Made by a program: the position numbers and the translations under genes. The notes below the pieces were generated by a model that made no database searches, was not told where the DNA came from, and worked only from the letters and a program-made list of their open reading frames with translations. A stretch of 64,000 bases of DNA from Virgibacillus_N oceani_A. Lineage in GTDB: Bacteria > Bacillota > Bacilli > Bacillales > Amphibacillaceae. Where the stretch lies: assembly GCA_041521345.1 (NCBI GenBank), contig JBGOHB010000004.1; one strand, 5' to 3'. Of the stretch, positions 1 to 8,173 are shown one piece after another; the first letter of the stretch is position 1, and each line of letters starts with the position of its first letter.

Positions 1-115
1 CTAAATTACATGTGAAGTATCAATTTTATTTTCTCAAAAAATCAAATTTGAGAGAGCTGCTTTCCTGTTGTCTTTTTAGAGCAATTTTCATAAGTGTTTT
101 CATACAAATGTTAGT

Positions 116-215
116 TGAACGAATCGGTCCGTTACTGGCTGTTAGATCTCCCACTTAGAATTTTCAAGTTTCCTTCATTCTAGAAGGGGGAGTCTTACAG
201 CCAGTTACACTGCGA
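116..215 (-). repeat. Relic repeat, copy 1 (IS200/IS605-like 3' end?)
   Basis: About 100 bp here closely match 56650-56752. Both contain CCGTTACTGGCTG, CTCCCACTTAGAATTTTCAA and TTGCGATAAA-like blocks with small differences. Read on the minus strand, both look like the last codons of a protein followed by a structured tail. That arrangement resembles the tnpB stop and omega-RNA/right-end region of IS200/IS605-type elements. No intact transposase is present. The repeat itself is seen directly; the family is my inference. The remaining bases 1-247 show nothing else I can support. Confidence 0.45.
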
Positions 216-247
216 TAAATAGGATCAACAAACCGTCCACCATATTT

Positions 248-1372
248 TTAATGAAAGATATGCACTGTAGGCGAATCCGCGTTCACAGGCCGGTAAATTA
301 AACTTTCGACCTCGTTGCTGGAGGTTGCTTTTATTTCAAGTTCAAAGTAATTTTCAAACATTTCCTGCACAAGACTATAAGCAAACTGCGTAAATCCGAT
401 GACTTCTGATTTCCCGTGAAATTCAAGTGGAATTTCTATGGAAAGCCGCTGTAATTCTTCGTCTATATAGAACCCCTCACCAATGATACCGACATAGTTA
501 GGGAAAAACTGGGCAATTTCATTTCCAAAGCTTGAGACCACTTCATGATCATCAAAGTATTTCTCCCTGCCCTCATCAGAAGGAAAGAGAATATACTCTT
601 CTCCAAGTGACTCCCAATCTCCTATTGAATTACTCCCGCCATCTACCGTTGTTTTTACGACAAAATTACCCGGGATGGGGGAGGATTGTTCTGCTTCTCT
701 ATAAATCGTCATCATGACAGGAATATTACCCAGCCCTTCTATTTCCCGAATGTAGTCTAATATTTCCTGTGCCATCTCCTCTCCCTGTGCGAGCATTTCA
801 CTTTCTGAAATCTCTTCTTGATCGTCTATTCCATCCACCTGAAATCTGTATACTGATTTCATCGCAATACCGATGGATATGCCAGCCAGCTCCACAGAAT
901 CATCGTCCCTTCTCTGCAGAAAATTCTGTTCCAATATATGAGATAAGTAACGCGGGTTATCCCCATGAAATTCCATTTCTTCATCTGGGTCTAAATCTTC
1001 ATCGTCTATTTGTGGGTTCAAGTCATCAATCAAGCTAAATACCATACTTTCTGTTAAATATTGACCCTCCTGGAAATAATATGTTTCCGGGTCAAATACA
1101 TCCTTGGAATGACGCCTTAAACCTTCCTCCAGTTCATCAATATCCAGCCGGTTTGCCACCTGATTGGTTATGACACCGCGTGCCTCACTTACCTCATAGG
1201 GCGTAATAATCCCGTAATTTTCTTCGTTAAGCCGGTGACTCGGCACGATGGAAGTCTCCTGCTCGGCCTCCGGATCGTTTTGTAAAATTTCTTCCTCTGA
1301 ATCTTGTTGTGGTAAGCAGCCCGCCAATAAAACAAAAAGGGAGACTGTTAACCAACATCCTATTTTTTTCAT
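248..1372 (-). CDS. CamS/YerH-like lipoprotein
   Basis: The 374-residue product starts with a lipoprotein signal peptide: Lys-Lys, a hydrophobic stretch and a lipobox LAGC with the acylated Cys at residue 19. It should therefore be tethered outside the membrane. The rest matches what is known of the CamS sex-pheromone lipoprotein family (YerH in B. subtilis), whose members follow ligA in Bacillales. In staphylococci the signal peptide of CamS is the source of a pheromone peptide; whether that holds here is unknown. Its ATG overlaps the ligA stop by 4 bp, so the two are translationally coupled. The mature protein is very rich in Asp and Glu. Confidence 0.85.
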   Translation of the reverse strand: MKKIGCWLTVSLFVLLAGCLPQQDSEEEILQNDPEAEQETSIVPSHRLNEENYGIITPYEVSEARGVITNQVANRLDIDELEEGLRRHSKDVFDPETYYFQEGQYLTESMVFSLIDDLNPQIDDEDLDPDEEMEFHGDNPRYLSHILEQNFLQRRDDDSVELAGISIGIAMKSVYRFQVDGIDDQEEISESEMLAQGEEMAQEILDYIREIEGLGNIPVMMTIYREAEQSSPIPGNFVVKTTVDGGSNSIGDWESLGEEYILFPSDEGREKYFDDHEVVSSFGNEIAQFFPNYVGIIGEGFYIDEELQRLSIEIPLEFHGKSEVIGFTQFAYSLVQEMFENYFELEIKATSSNEVESLIYRPVNADSPTVHIFH

Positions 1373-3387
1373 TTTTTAACACCTAATCCCTCTACGGCAC
1401 TTTTTAGCTGTTGTTCATTCCAAATTTCGACGCCGAGCTTTTGAGCTTTATCAAACTTGCTGCCGGCTTCTTCCCCTGCAATAAGCAAATCCGTTTTTTT
1501 ACTGACACTTCCCGTAACTGATCCGCCTCTTGCTTCAATCAGCTCTTTTGCTTCAGTCCTTGTATAGTTCTCCATTTTCCCTGTCAGGACTACCGTTTTT
1601 CCAGCAAAAAAGGATACCTCTTCCGTTACAGTTTGTTTTGGTCCTTTATATGTCATGTTTACATCCAGCTGCCTTAGTTCATGCAATAGTCCGCTTACTT
1701 TTTCCGCTGAAAAATACTGTACGATCGCATCTGCCATTTTATCGCCAATCTCATCGATGGCGATCAAATCGTCAAATGTTGCCTGCTGCAGATTTTCCAT
1801 TGTTTCAAATTCCATCGCCAGCGTTCTCGCTGCTTTGGACCCGACATAGCGTACTCCAAGCCCAAACAATAGCTTCTCCAGTGAATTGTCTTTGGAATTT
1901 TCGATTGCCTTCAATAAATTGGTGACCGACTTTTCTCCCATTCGTTCCAGTTCGAGTAATGGTTCTTTTTCCAAACGGTATAGATCGGCAATTGTATGAA
2001 TGAGCTTTTCCTGAAAAAGCTGTATAATTACTTTTTCTCCCAGACCGTCAATATTCATGGCGTCCCTGGAGACGAAATGAATGAGCCCTTCCTTTAATTG
2101 AGCGGGACAGTTTGGATTGATACAGCGAAGTGCCACTTCCTCTTCCAATCGTACCAATTCATTCCCGCATTCAGGACAGTGATCAGGCATGTGGAACGCT
2201 TCCTCATCCCCTGTCCGTTTTTCTTGCACTACACGGACGACCTTTGGAATAATATCTCCGGCTTTTTTGATCACAAGCGTATCACCGATCCGGATATCCT
2301 GCTCACGGATTAAATCTTCATTATGCAAAGTTGCCCGCTGTACGGTAGTTCCTGCGACTTTTACCGGTTCTAAAATAGCTGTTGGTGTGACAACACCGGT
2401 TCTCCCTACACTCAATTCTATGGCTGTAAGCTTTGTAATCGCTTCTTCTTCCGGGAATTTATAAGCAATTGCCCAGCGCGGGCTTTTTGCTGTAAATCCT
2501 AATTCTTCCTGTTGCTGCAGATTATCTACTTTGATAACAATACCATCAATCTCATAGTTTAAATTTGGCCGTTCAGCTGTCCAATATTCTACAAACTCCA
2601 TCACTTCTTCAACGGTTTCACACTTTTTCCACTCGAGATTCGTTTTAAATCCTAATTTCTTCAGCTTGTTCAACCGCTCGCTATGTGTTGATAAGGCCTC
2701 CCCTTGCCACTCACCGACACCATGCAAAAATACATCCATATGACGTCTGGCCGCAATTTTGGGGTCAAGCTGTCTTAAAGATCCTGCTGCAGCATTTCTT
2801 GGATTAGCAAACGGTTCTTCTTCATTTTCCTTTTTAGCCTCATTTAAGGCCAAGAAGGATTTATGCGGCATGAAAGCTTCACCCCGCACTTCAATCATCC
2901 CTGTTTCTTCAATTGTCAACGGGATACTGCGAATCGTACGCAAATTGGTCGTAATGTCCTCACCAATTGTCCCGTCGCCCCGGGTTGCTCCTCGGGTCAA
3001 TTTTCCATTTTCATAGCTCAAGGAAACAGCCAGACCATCAATTTTTAATTCACAGACAAAGTCGATCGGCTCATCCGTTCCTTGGCTTGCCCGCCTGACA
3101 AAGTCACGCACATCCTGTTCATTAAACGCATTTCCAAGACTCATCATTGGCACATGATGTTCTACTTTTTGAAAACCTTCCAGTGGTTCTCCGCCCACAC
3201 GTTGTGTTGGGGAATCCGCTGTGATGAGATCAGGAAATGCCGTTTCCAATCTGATTAGCTCATGTAATTTTTGATCATATTCAGCATCGGGGACAGTTGG
3301 TTTATCAAGCACATAATATTCATAGCCGTATTGATTCAGCAGCTTCTTTAGTTCGTTTATTTCTTTCTGGACTTGTTGTTTATCCAA
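1369..3387 (-). CDS. ligA: NAD-dependent DNA ligase LigA
   Basis: This 672-residue enzyme seals nicks in duplex DNA with NAD+ as cofactor, joining Okazaki fragments and finishing repair. The adenylation motif ELKIDG places the nucleophilic lysine at residue 115. The order is Ia and nucleotidyltransferase domains, OB fold, a four-cysteine zinc finger (Cys404, 407, 422, 427), helix-hairpin-helix repeats and a C-terminal BRCT domain from about residue 590. Length is normal for the family. It sits 14 bp after pcrA and overlaps the CamS-like gene, as in the pcrB-pcrA-ligA-yerH cluster of Bacillus. It is an essential housekeeping gene with no sign of damage. Confidence 0.98.
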   Translation of the reverse strand: MDKQQVQKEINELKKLLNQYGYEYYVLDKPTVPDAEYDQKLHELIRLETAFPDLITADSPTQRVGGEPLEGFQKVEHHVPMMSLGNAFNEQDVRDFVRRASQGTDEPIDFVCELKIDGLAVSLSYENGKLTRGATRGDGTIGEDITTNLRTIRSIPLTIEETGMIEVRGEAFMPHKSFLALNEAKKENEEEPFANPRNAAAGSLRQLDPKIAARRHMDVFLHGVGEWQGEALSTHSERLNKLKKLGFKTNLEWKKCETVEEVMEFVEYWTAERPNLNYEIDGIVIKVDNLQQQEELGFTAKSPRWAIAYKFPEEEAITKLTAIELSVGRTGVVTPTAILEPVKVAGTTVQRATLHNEDLIREQDIRIGDTLVIKKAGDIIPKVVRVVQEKRTGDEEAFHMPDHCPECGNELVRLEEEVALRCINPNCPAQLKEGLIHFVSRDAMNIDGLGEKVIIQLFQEKLIHTIADLYRLEKEPLLELERMGEKSVTNLLKAIENSKDNSLEKLLFGLGVRYVGSKAARTLAMEFETMENLQQATFDDLIAIDEIGDKMADAIVQYFSAEKVSGLLHELRQLDVNMTYKGPKQTVTEEVSFFAGKTVVLTGKMENYTRTEAKELIEARGGSVTGSVSKKTDLLIAGEEAGSKFDKAQKLGVEIWNEQQLKSAVEGLGVKK

Positions 3388-3401
3388 TACTGGAAACCTC
3401 C

Positions 3402-5618
3402 CTAATCTTTCGTTATCGGAGCAAGTTGTGCGAGTACACGTTTAATTCCGACCGGTGCAGGAAAAGCAATATCCAGCTCCATGGCCTCTCCTTCCCCTTG
3501 TACTTTCACAACGGTTCCTGTTCCCCATTTTTTGTGGTTTGCTTTGTCTCCCGTTGCCCACGCCTGGTCCCCGGCATCAGCCACAGTGCTGATACGGCCT
3601 GCTTTACGTTTTGGTGCAGCGGATTTTTCCTTTGGCGGACTGAAAGGAGTACCAAACATGCTGGCCTTCGCTTCTTCCATTCCGTCCACCAGTTCTTCCG
3701 GTATTTCATTAATAAAACGGCTTACCGGGTTCAAATTGGTTTTTCCAAAAAGCGTCCGCATTTTTGCATGGGTTAAATACAGTTCCTCCTCCGCCCGGGT
3801 AATCCCTACATAGGCAAGTCGGCGTTCTTCTTCCATCTGTTCCTCATCAAACATGGAACGGCTATGCGGGAAAATATTTTCCTCCATTCCGATTAAGAAG
3901 ACGATAGGATATTCCAATCCCTTGGCAGAATGCAAGGTCATCAATGTAATTTTCTCTTCATCCTCTTCTTCTTCCACCCGGTCAATATCCGCAATTAGAG
4001 CGAGATCAGTAAGAAAAGCAATTAAGGTTTTGTCCTCCTCGGCAGTTGCCTCAAAATCCTGTGTCACCGTCATGAACTCCTCCAGGTTTTCCAGACGGCT
4101 TTGTGATTCCAGTGTTTGTTCATTTTTCAATGTTTCTTCATAACCTGTCCGTGTTATAACTGCTTCTACCATATCGGTTGCTGTCAAAAATTCCTGCTGT
4201 TTGGACAAAGATTCAATAAGCTCGGCGAATTCCGCCAAAGCTTGGGCTGCTTTCTTAGGAACACCGGTAAAATCGATCTCCTGTACTGCTTCATAGAACG
4301 AGAGGCCATTTGTTGTGGCATAATCACGCAGTCGCTCCAGTGATGTTTTTCCAATACCGCGTTTAGGTACATTCGCTACACGTTCAAAGCTCAAGTCATC
4401 ATCCGGATTCGTAATCAGCCGTAAATAGGACAGCATGTCTTTTATTTCTTTACGCTCATAGAATTTTAGCCCGCCGATCATTTGATAAGTAATATTTGCT
4501 TTCACAAGAGTATCCTCAACAGCACGGGACTGGGCATTCGTACGATATAGAATGGCCACGTCACTTGGTGTGTAATCTTTTTCTGTTGTCAGCTCCTGAA
4601 TTTTATCTACCACGTAGAGTGCTTCCTCCTGTTCTGTTGCACCTTGAAAATAATGCAGATTTTTCCCATCCGGATTTTCCGTCCACAGTTTCTTTGGCTT
4701 TCGTCCTGCATTATGTTCGATCACATAATTTGCGGCATCAAGAATCGATTTGGTAGAGCGGTAATTTTGTTCCAGAAAAATCGTACGTGAAGCAGGGTAG
4801 TCTTTTTCAAAGGTCAAAATATTGGCGATATCTGCTCCGCGCCAGCGATAAATAGACTGGTCAGAATCACCGACAACACAAAGATTCTGATAGCGGTTAG
4901 CCAGAAGACCAACTAATATATATTGAGCATGGTTTGTATCCTGATACTCATCCACATGAATATATTGAAACCTTCTTTGATAATATTCCAATATTTCCGG
5001 AACGCGCTGGAATAAATGAATGGTCTGCATGATTAAATCGTCAAAATCAAGCGACTGGTTTTTTTGCAGCATCTTTTGATAGGCTTCGTAAATTTGTCCT
5101 ACCTGTCGCTCATAAAAATTACCTTGCTTTTTATTGTATTCTTCCACACTGATCAGTTCATTTTTTGCCGCACTGATTTGACCGAGCATAGCACGAGGAT
5201 CAAACTGTTTCTTATCGATATTTAAATCCTTTAATACCTGCTTAACGACGGATAGCTGGTCACTGCTGTCCAATATCGTAAAATTCTTGCTGTAGCCAAT
5301 CCGGTCAATATCCCGGCGCAATATCCGTACACACATCGAGTGAAACGTGGAAACCCACATATATTCACTTTCCGGGCCAATTAATTTTCGCACGCGGTTT
5401 TTCATTTCCCTTGCCGCTTTATTGGTAAAAGTGATGGCAAGCACGTTTCTGGCACTGACATCTTTCTCACCAAGTAAATAGGCAATTCGGTGGGTTAGTA
5501 CACGCGTCTTCCCGCTTCCCGCCCCTGCCATAATCAGTAACGGTCCTTCTGTATGCTTCACTGCTTCCTGCTGCTGTTTATTCAATCCTTTCAACAAGTC
5601 ATTTACCGTTTGACTCAT
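3402..5618 (-). CDS. pcrA: ATP-dependent DNA helicase PcrA
   Basis: This 738-residue superfamily 1A helicase is the Gram-positive UvrD counterpart. It unwinds DNA 3' to 5' in repair, rolling-circle replication and removal of stalled RNA polymerase. Walker A GAGSGKT puts the ATP-binding lysine at residue 37. The DEYQDT Walker B motif, GDSDQSIYRWRGA (motif III) and the later helicase motifs TLHSAKGLE and AYVGITRAEEEL are all present. The C-terminal tail ends in the Tudor-like RNA-polymerase-binding domain typical of PcrA (W..GD...H..WG.G pattern). It is 15 bp downstream of pcrB and 14 bp upstream of ligA, so one operon. Confidence 0.98.
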   Translation of the reverse strand: MSQTVNDLLKGLNKQQQEAVKHTEGPLLIMAGAGSGKTRVLTHRIAYLLGEKDVSARNVLAITFTNKAAREMKNRVRKLIGPESEYMWVSTFHSMCVRILRRDIDRIGYSKNFTILDSSDQLSVVKQVLKDLNIDKKQFDPRAMLGQISAAKNELISVEEYNKKQGNFYERQVGQIYEAYQKMLQKNQSLDFDDLIMQTIHLFQRVPEILEYYQRRFQYIHVDEYQDTNHAQYILVGLLANRYQNLCVVGDSDQSIYRWRGADIANILTFEKDYPASRTIFLEQNYRSTKSILDAANYVIEHNAGRKPKKLWTENPDGKNLHYFQGATEQEEALYVVDKIQELTTEKDYTPSDVAILYRTNAQSRAVEDTLVKANITYQMIGGLKFYERKEIKDMLSYLRLITNPDDDLSFERVANVPKRGIGKTSLERLRDYATTNGLSFYEAVQEIDFTGVPKKAAQALAEFAELIESLSKQQEFLTATDMVEAVITRTGYEETLKNEQTLESQSRLENLEEFMTVTQDFEATAEEDKTLIAFLTDLALIADIDRVEEEEDEEKITLMTLHSAKGLEYPIVFLIGMEENIFPHSRSMFDEEQMEEERRLAYVGITRAEEELYLTHAKMRTLFGKTNLNPVSRFINEIPEELVDGMEEAKASMFGTPFSPPKEKSAAPKRKAGRISTVADAGDQAWATGDKANHKKWGTGTVVKVQGEGEAMELDIAFPAPVGIKRVLAQLAPITKD

Positions 5619-5633
5619 ATTGACACCGCCTTA

Positions 5634-6323
5634 CTACTCATCCTTGACGGCTTTCACCGTCTTGAGCGCTTTTTTTATATCCGTATAAATAATATTTCCA
5701 ACCACAATAACGTCTGCATATTCCTTCATTTCCCGAGCCTGAAAAATGGATTCAATCCCGCCGCCATAAATCAACTTTGTATTGTTAAGCTGGCCTTTTA
5801 CTTTTTTCACAAGCTCCGGATCTCCGTATTTTCCGCTGTATTCCATGTAAAAAACAGGCAAATGAAATACTTTTTCTGCCATATAGGCATAAGCCAGGAC
5901 ATCTTCTTCATCCGGCAAAATACTGTTCGTATGCTGAAAGACTTTTGCTTCCTCATTCAAAATACAATAGCCTTCAAATAAAATTTCACTGTATTCCATC
6001 ATGTCCACATACTGCTTAATCGCCTGGTGCTGGATATCCATCATCCACTTTTTTTCTTTGGAGTTCAACACCATTGGTATGTAATAATAATCAAATCCGG
6101 GCGTGATCGCATCCATCGTTGAAATTTCCAGGATACAAGGCACCGTGTACCGGCGGATGCGGGATAATAAGTCCAGCACACCATCCAAGGTAATATCATC
6201 TGTACCGCCCACAATAACAGCATCTGTTCCTGATTCACAAATCAATTCCAAATGCTCATCCGAAATTTCTTTTGCCGGGTCTAGTTTAAACAAGTGCTTC
6301 CAATTATTTGTCATATTAGTCAA
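5634..6323 (-). CDS. pcrB: Heptaprenylglyceryl phosphate synthase PcrB
   Basis: PcrB transfers a heptaprenyl chain to sn-glycerol-1-phosphate, the bacterial relative of archaeal GGGP synthase. The 229-residue TIM barrel carries the N-terminal lysine and the WKHLFKLDPAK start typical of the family, VGGTD near residue 40, and the phosphate-binding IYGGGIES and VVGNIIY motifs. A TTG start is chosen because GGAGG lies 9 bases before it, while the next ATG is 18 bases away. It opens the pcrB-pcrA-ligA-CamS operon and is preceded by an extended -10 promoter. Confidence 0.95.
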   Translation of the reverse strand: MTNMTNNWKHLFKLDPAKEISDEHLELICESGTDAVIVGGTDDITLDGVLDLLSRIRRYTVPCILEISTMDAITPGFDYYYIPMVLNSKEKKWMMDIQHQAIKQYVDMMEYSEILFEGYCILNEEAKVFQHTNSILPDEEDVLAYAYMAEKVFHLPVFYMEYSGKYGDPELVKKVKGQLNNTKLIYGGGIESIFQAREMKEYADVIVVGNIIYTDIKKALKTVKAVKDE

Positions 6324-6358
6324 AATTGATATCCTCCATTACAATAGTACGTTCGTAT

Positions 6359-6387
6359 ATTATACCAAAAATACAGGCTGGAATTTA
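6359..6387 (-). promoter_or_regulatory. Extended -10 promoter for pcrB operon
   Basis: On the minus strand TGGTATAAT (perfect -10 hexamer with a TGn extension, -10 at 6359-6364) lies about 36 bp before the pcrB start. The -35 (TAAATT) is poor, as is usual for extended -10 promoters. Confidence 0.6.
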
Positions 6388-6449
6388 GAGATATGATAAT
6401 ATTTTTTAGTAACAGGTAGTTTGATTTCTTGTTTAGGGGGAGAAGGCAA

Positions 6450-6530
6450 GGGACAGAGGTTCAGTGTGTCAGTGGCGGGGATAACAAAGTTTTATCAGTG
6501 GGTGAGACAGAGGGACAGGTTCAGTGTCCC
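6450..6530. repeat. Two GGGACA-GGTTCAGTG-TGTCCC-like units
   Basis: A perfect small palindrome, GGGACA-GGTTCAG-TGTCCC, sits at 6512-6530. An imperfect copy (GGGACAGAGGTTCAGTGTGTC) starts near 6450. Related GGGAC(A/G)GGTT cores recur at 29091 and in the terminator at 31125-31183, so this looks like a dispersed small repeat of the genome. Confidence 0.6.
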
Positions 6531-6559
6531 AGTACAGGTAACATTAGCCCTTACAAGGA

Positions 6560-6671
6560 TTTATCAGCGGTTTACCGGGGTTTATCAGCGAATTTGAATT
6601 TTTATCAGCGCTATTTAGATTTTATCAGCGTTTCACAAAGATTTATCAGCGATAATCAAAATATATCAGCG
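6560..6671. repeat. Phased TTTATCAGCG decamer array
   Basis: The decamer TTTATCAGCG begins at 6560, 6581, 6601, 6621 and 6642. A one-mismatch copy (TATATCAGCG) starts at 6662 and an outlying TTTATCAGTG at 6491. Spacing is 21, 20, 20, 21, 20 bases, i.e. two DNA turns, with unrelated AT-rich spacers. It lies between the pcrB promoter and the yerC terminator and codes for nothing convincing. The repeat is too short and has no cas genes nearby, so it is not CRISPR. Confidence 0.85.
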
Positions 6672-6702
6672 TTCCTCTATTCCCCGGACGTTCTTCTGTA
6701 GG

Positions 6703-6731
6703 AGAAAAGCCGCTACCCGAGGCAGCGGCAA
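6703..6731 (-). terminator. Rho-independent terminator after yerC
   Basis: On the minus strand GCCGCT-GCCTCGGGT-AGCGGC (6709-6729) is followed by TTTT, immediately after the yerC stop. Confidence 0.85.
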
Positions 6732-7031
6732 TTATTTTTCATCTTCCAAAATACGGTCAAGCACCATTTGATACCCGTCATTTCCATAGTTAATGCATCT
6801 TCTCACCCTGGAAATGGTGGCGGTTGATGCTTTTGTTTCCTGTTCGATCGCATTGTATGTCTGGCCTTCCGTCAGCATTTTGGCTACCTGGAGCCGTTGA
6901 GAAATAGACTGAATCTCGGACATGGTGGCTATATCATCAAAAAATCGGTAGCATTCCTCACGATCCTTCAGTGAAAGAATCGCATCAAATAGTTGATCCA
7001 ATTGTTTGCCTCGTAATTTATCAATCTGCAA
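6732..7031 (-). CDS. yerC: YerC/YecD TrpR-like DNA-binding protein
   Basis: A small (99-residue) helical DNA-binding protein of the TrpR superfamily, YerC/YecD type. The C-terminal half has the helix-turn-helix (Y-AIEQETKASTATISRVRR), preceded by the conserved EIQSISQRLQVAKML helix. I place the start at TTG 7031 rather than the upstream ATG at 7058. A good GGGAGG lies 8 bases before that TTG, and the product then begins QIDKLRGKQLDQLF as in Bacillus homologues. It is 31 bp downstream of yerB. Its target genes are not evident here. Confidence 0.9.
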   Translation of the reverse strand: MQIDKLRGKQLDQLFDAILSLKDREECYRFFDDIATMSEIQSISQRLQVAKMLTEGQTYNAIEQETKASTATISRVRRCINYGNDGYQMVLDRILEDEK

Positions 7032-7062
7032 ACCCAAAAACCTCCCTGAAAAGTGCATCTTC

Positions 7063-8118
7063 TTAATTTGTTACTGTCACCATTTGGTCTAGTCCGGGAC
7101 TCGCAGGAACAACATTCACCCATGTTTTTCCTGGAACAAAGCCGATCACTTCCCCTTCTTTCACAGGAACTATTCTGCCGCCCCTATTCTCCCACTCAAC
7201 TTCTTGCACCTTCCCTTTTTGCATTAAATATGCATTGCCGCCGGCTTCCAAGTCTACAGCACGGCGTCCTTGTGCATCAACTGTTTCATGATAGGTTTCG
7301 AGTACAAATACATTATCCAATTGAATTTCTTCGCTGGAATCAAGTTCTATTGTTTTTTCCCGGTCACTATATCTGACATATCTTTCAATTTCAGGATCAT
7401 ACTCGTATTCAACGATATTCATTGGATTATCCGAGTACACGATCTCCACATGATTTGCATCTCCTCCGGCTATATCTGCCGTTTCATCATCTAAAAAAGG
7501 CAGGGTTTCCTGAGCTAACGTCGTTTCATAGCCTTTTCCTTCTGCTCTTTCATAAGCTGTGTCAAGAAGTGCGTAAGAATTATGCGGTGCCTCTCGAAAG
7601 CTTTCCCGTTTAAATAATGTACCATCATTATCATAAACGGCACCATCCAAATAGTCGATTCCCCTGTTTACAATCATATCATTCACAAAATCTGCAGCAC
7701 CATGGTATACATATAACGCACCATAATTATTAGCTAATGTAAAATAATACTCGCGTGCACTGCGGACAGGCCCAACCACATCTGGTATCTCGCTTTGATA
7801 AAGGGCTAGCAGTCGAGTAATTCTTGCTTCTGCCAGAATTTCAAAAACAATATCCGCATCACTCAGTCCCGATTGCGGCCTTGCCTGGGTATGGTTATTT
7901 ACCATCACACCAATGGTACGATTATCTATCGCCTCATTTGTTCCAATTCCTGTTAATGGGTACATATTGTCAAATTGTTCTTCTGCTTCTTTATCCGCTT
8001 TATTCTCTAAATTACTATCTTTTCCTTCATTACTTTGTGTTTCGTCTTCGTCATCATTAGAACAGCCGGCAAAAATCAAAGCTGCCACTGCCACCAGTAA
8101 ATAAACAAACTTTCTCAT
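7063..8118 (-). CDS. yerB: YerB-like DUF3048 lipoprotein
   Basis: This 351-residue lipoprotein has a signal peptide ending in the lipobox FAGC (Cys19), then an acidic linker and the two-part DUF3048 region seen in YerB. Recognisable blocks are GVMVNNHTQARPQSGL and VGPVRSAREYY. The function is not known, though the family is secreted and conserved in Bacillales. It lies between yerA and yerC as in B. subtilis, with its own RBS. The mature protein is strongly acidic. Confidence 0.88.
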   Translation of the reverse strand: MRKFVYLLVAVAALIFAGCSNDDEDETQSNEGKDSNLENKADKEAEEQFDNMYPLTGIGTNEAIDNRTIGVMVNNHTQARPQSGLSDADIVFEILAEARITRLLALYQSEIPDVVGPVRSAREYYFTLANNYGALYVYHGAADFVNDMIVNRGIDYLDGAVYDNDGTLFKRESFREAPHNSYALLDTAYERAEGKGYETTLAQETLPFLDDETADIAGGDANHVEIVYSDNPMNIVEYEYDPEIERYVRYSDREKTIELDSSEEIQLDNVFVLETYHETVDAQGRRAVDLEAGGNAYLMQKGKVQEVEWENRGGRIVPVKEGEVIGFVPGKTWVNVVPASPGLDQMVTVTN

Positions 8119-8173
8119 TTTCCCAACACCTTTATATTAAAATTTCTCTAAACATGCTATGTTTTATTATACG

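Noticed and set aside
6560..6671. CRISPR array
   Set aside because: Repeats are only 10 bases, spacers 10-11 bases, and there are no cas genes.
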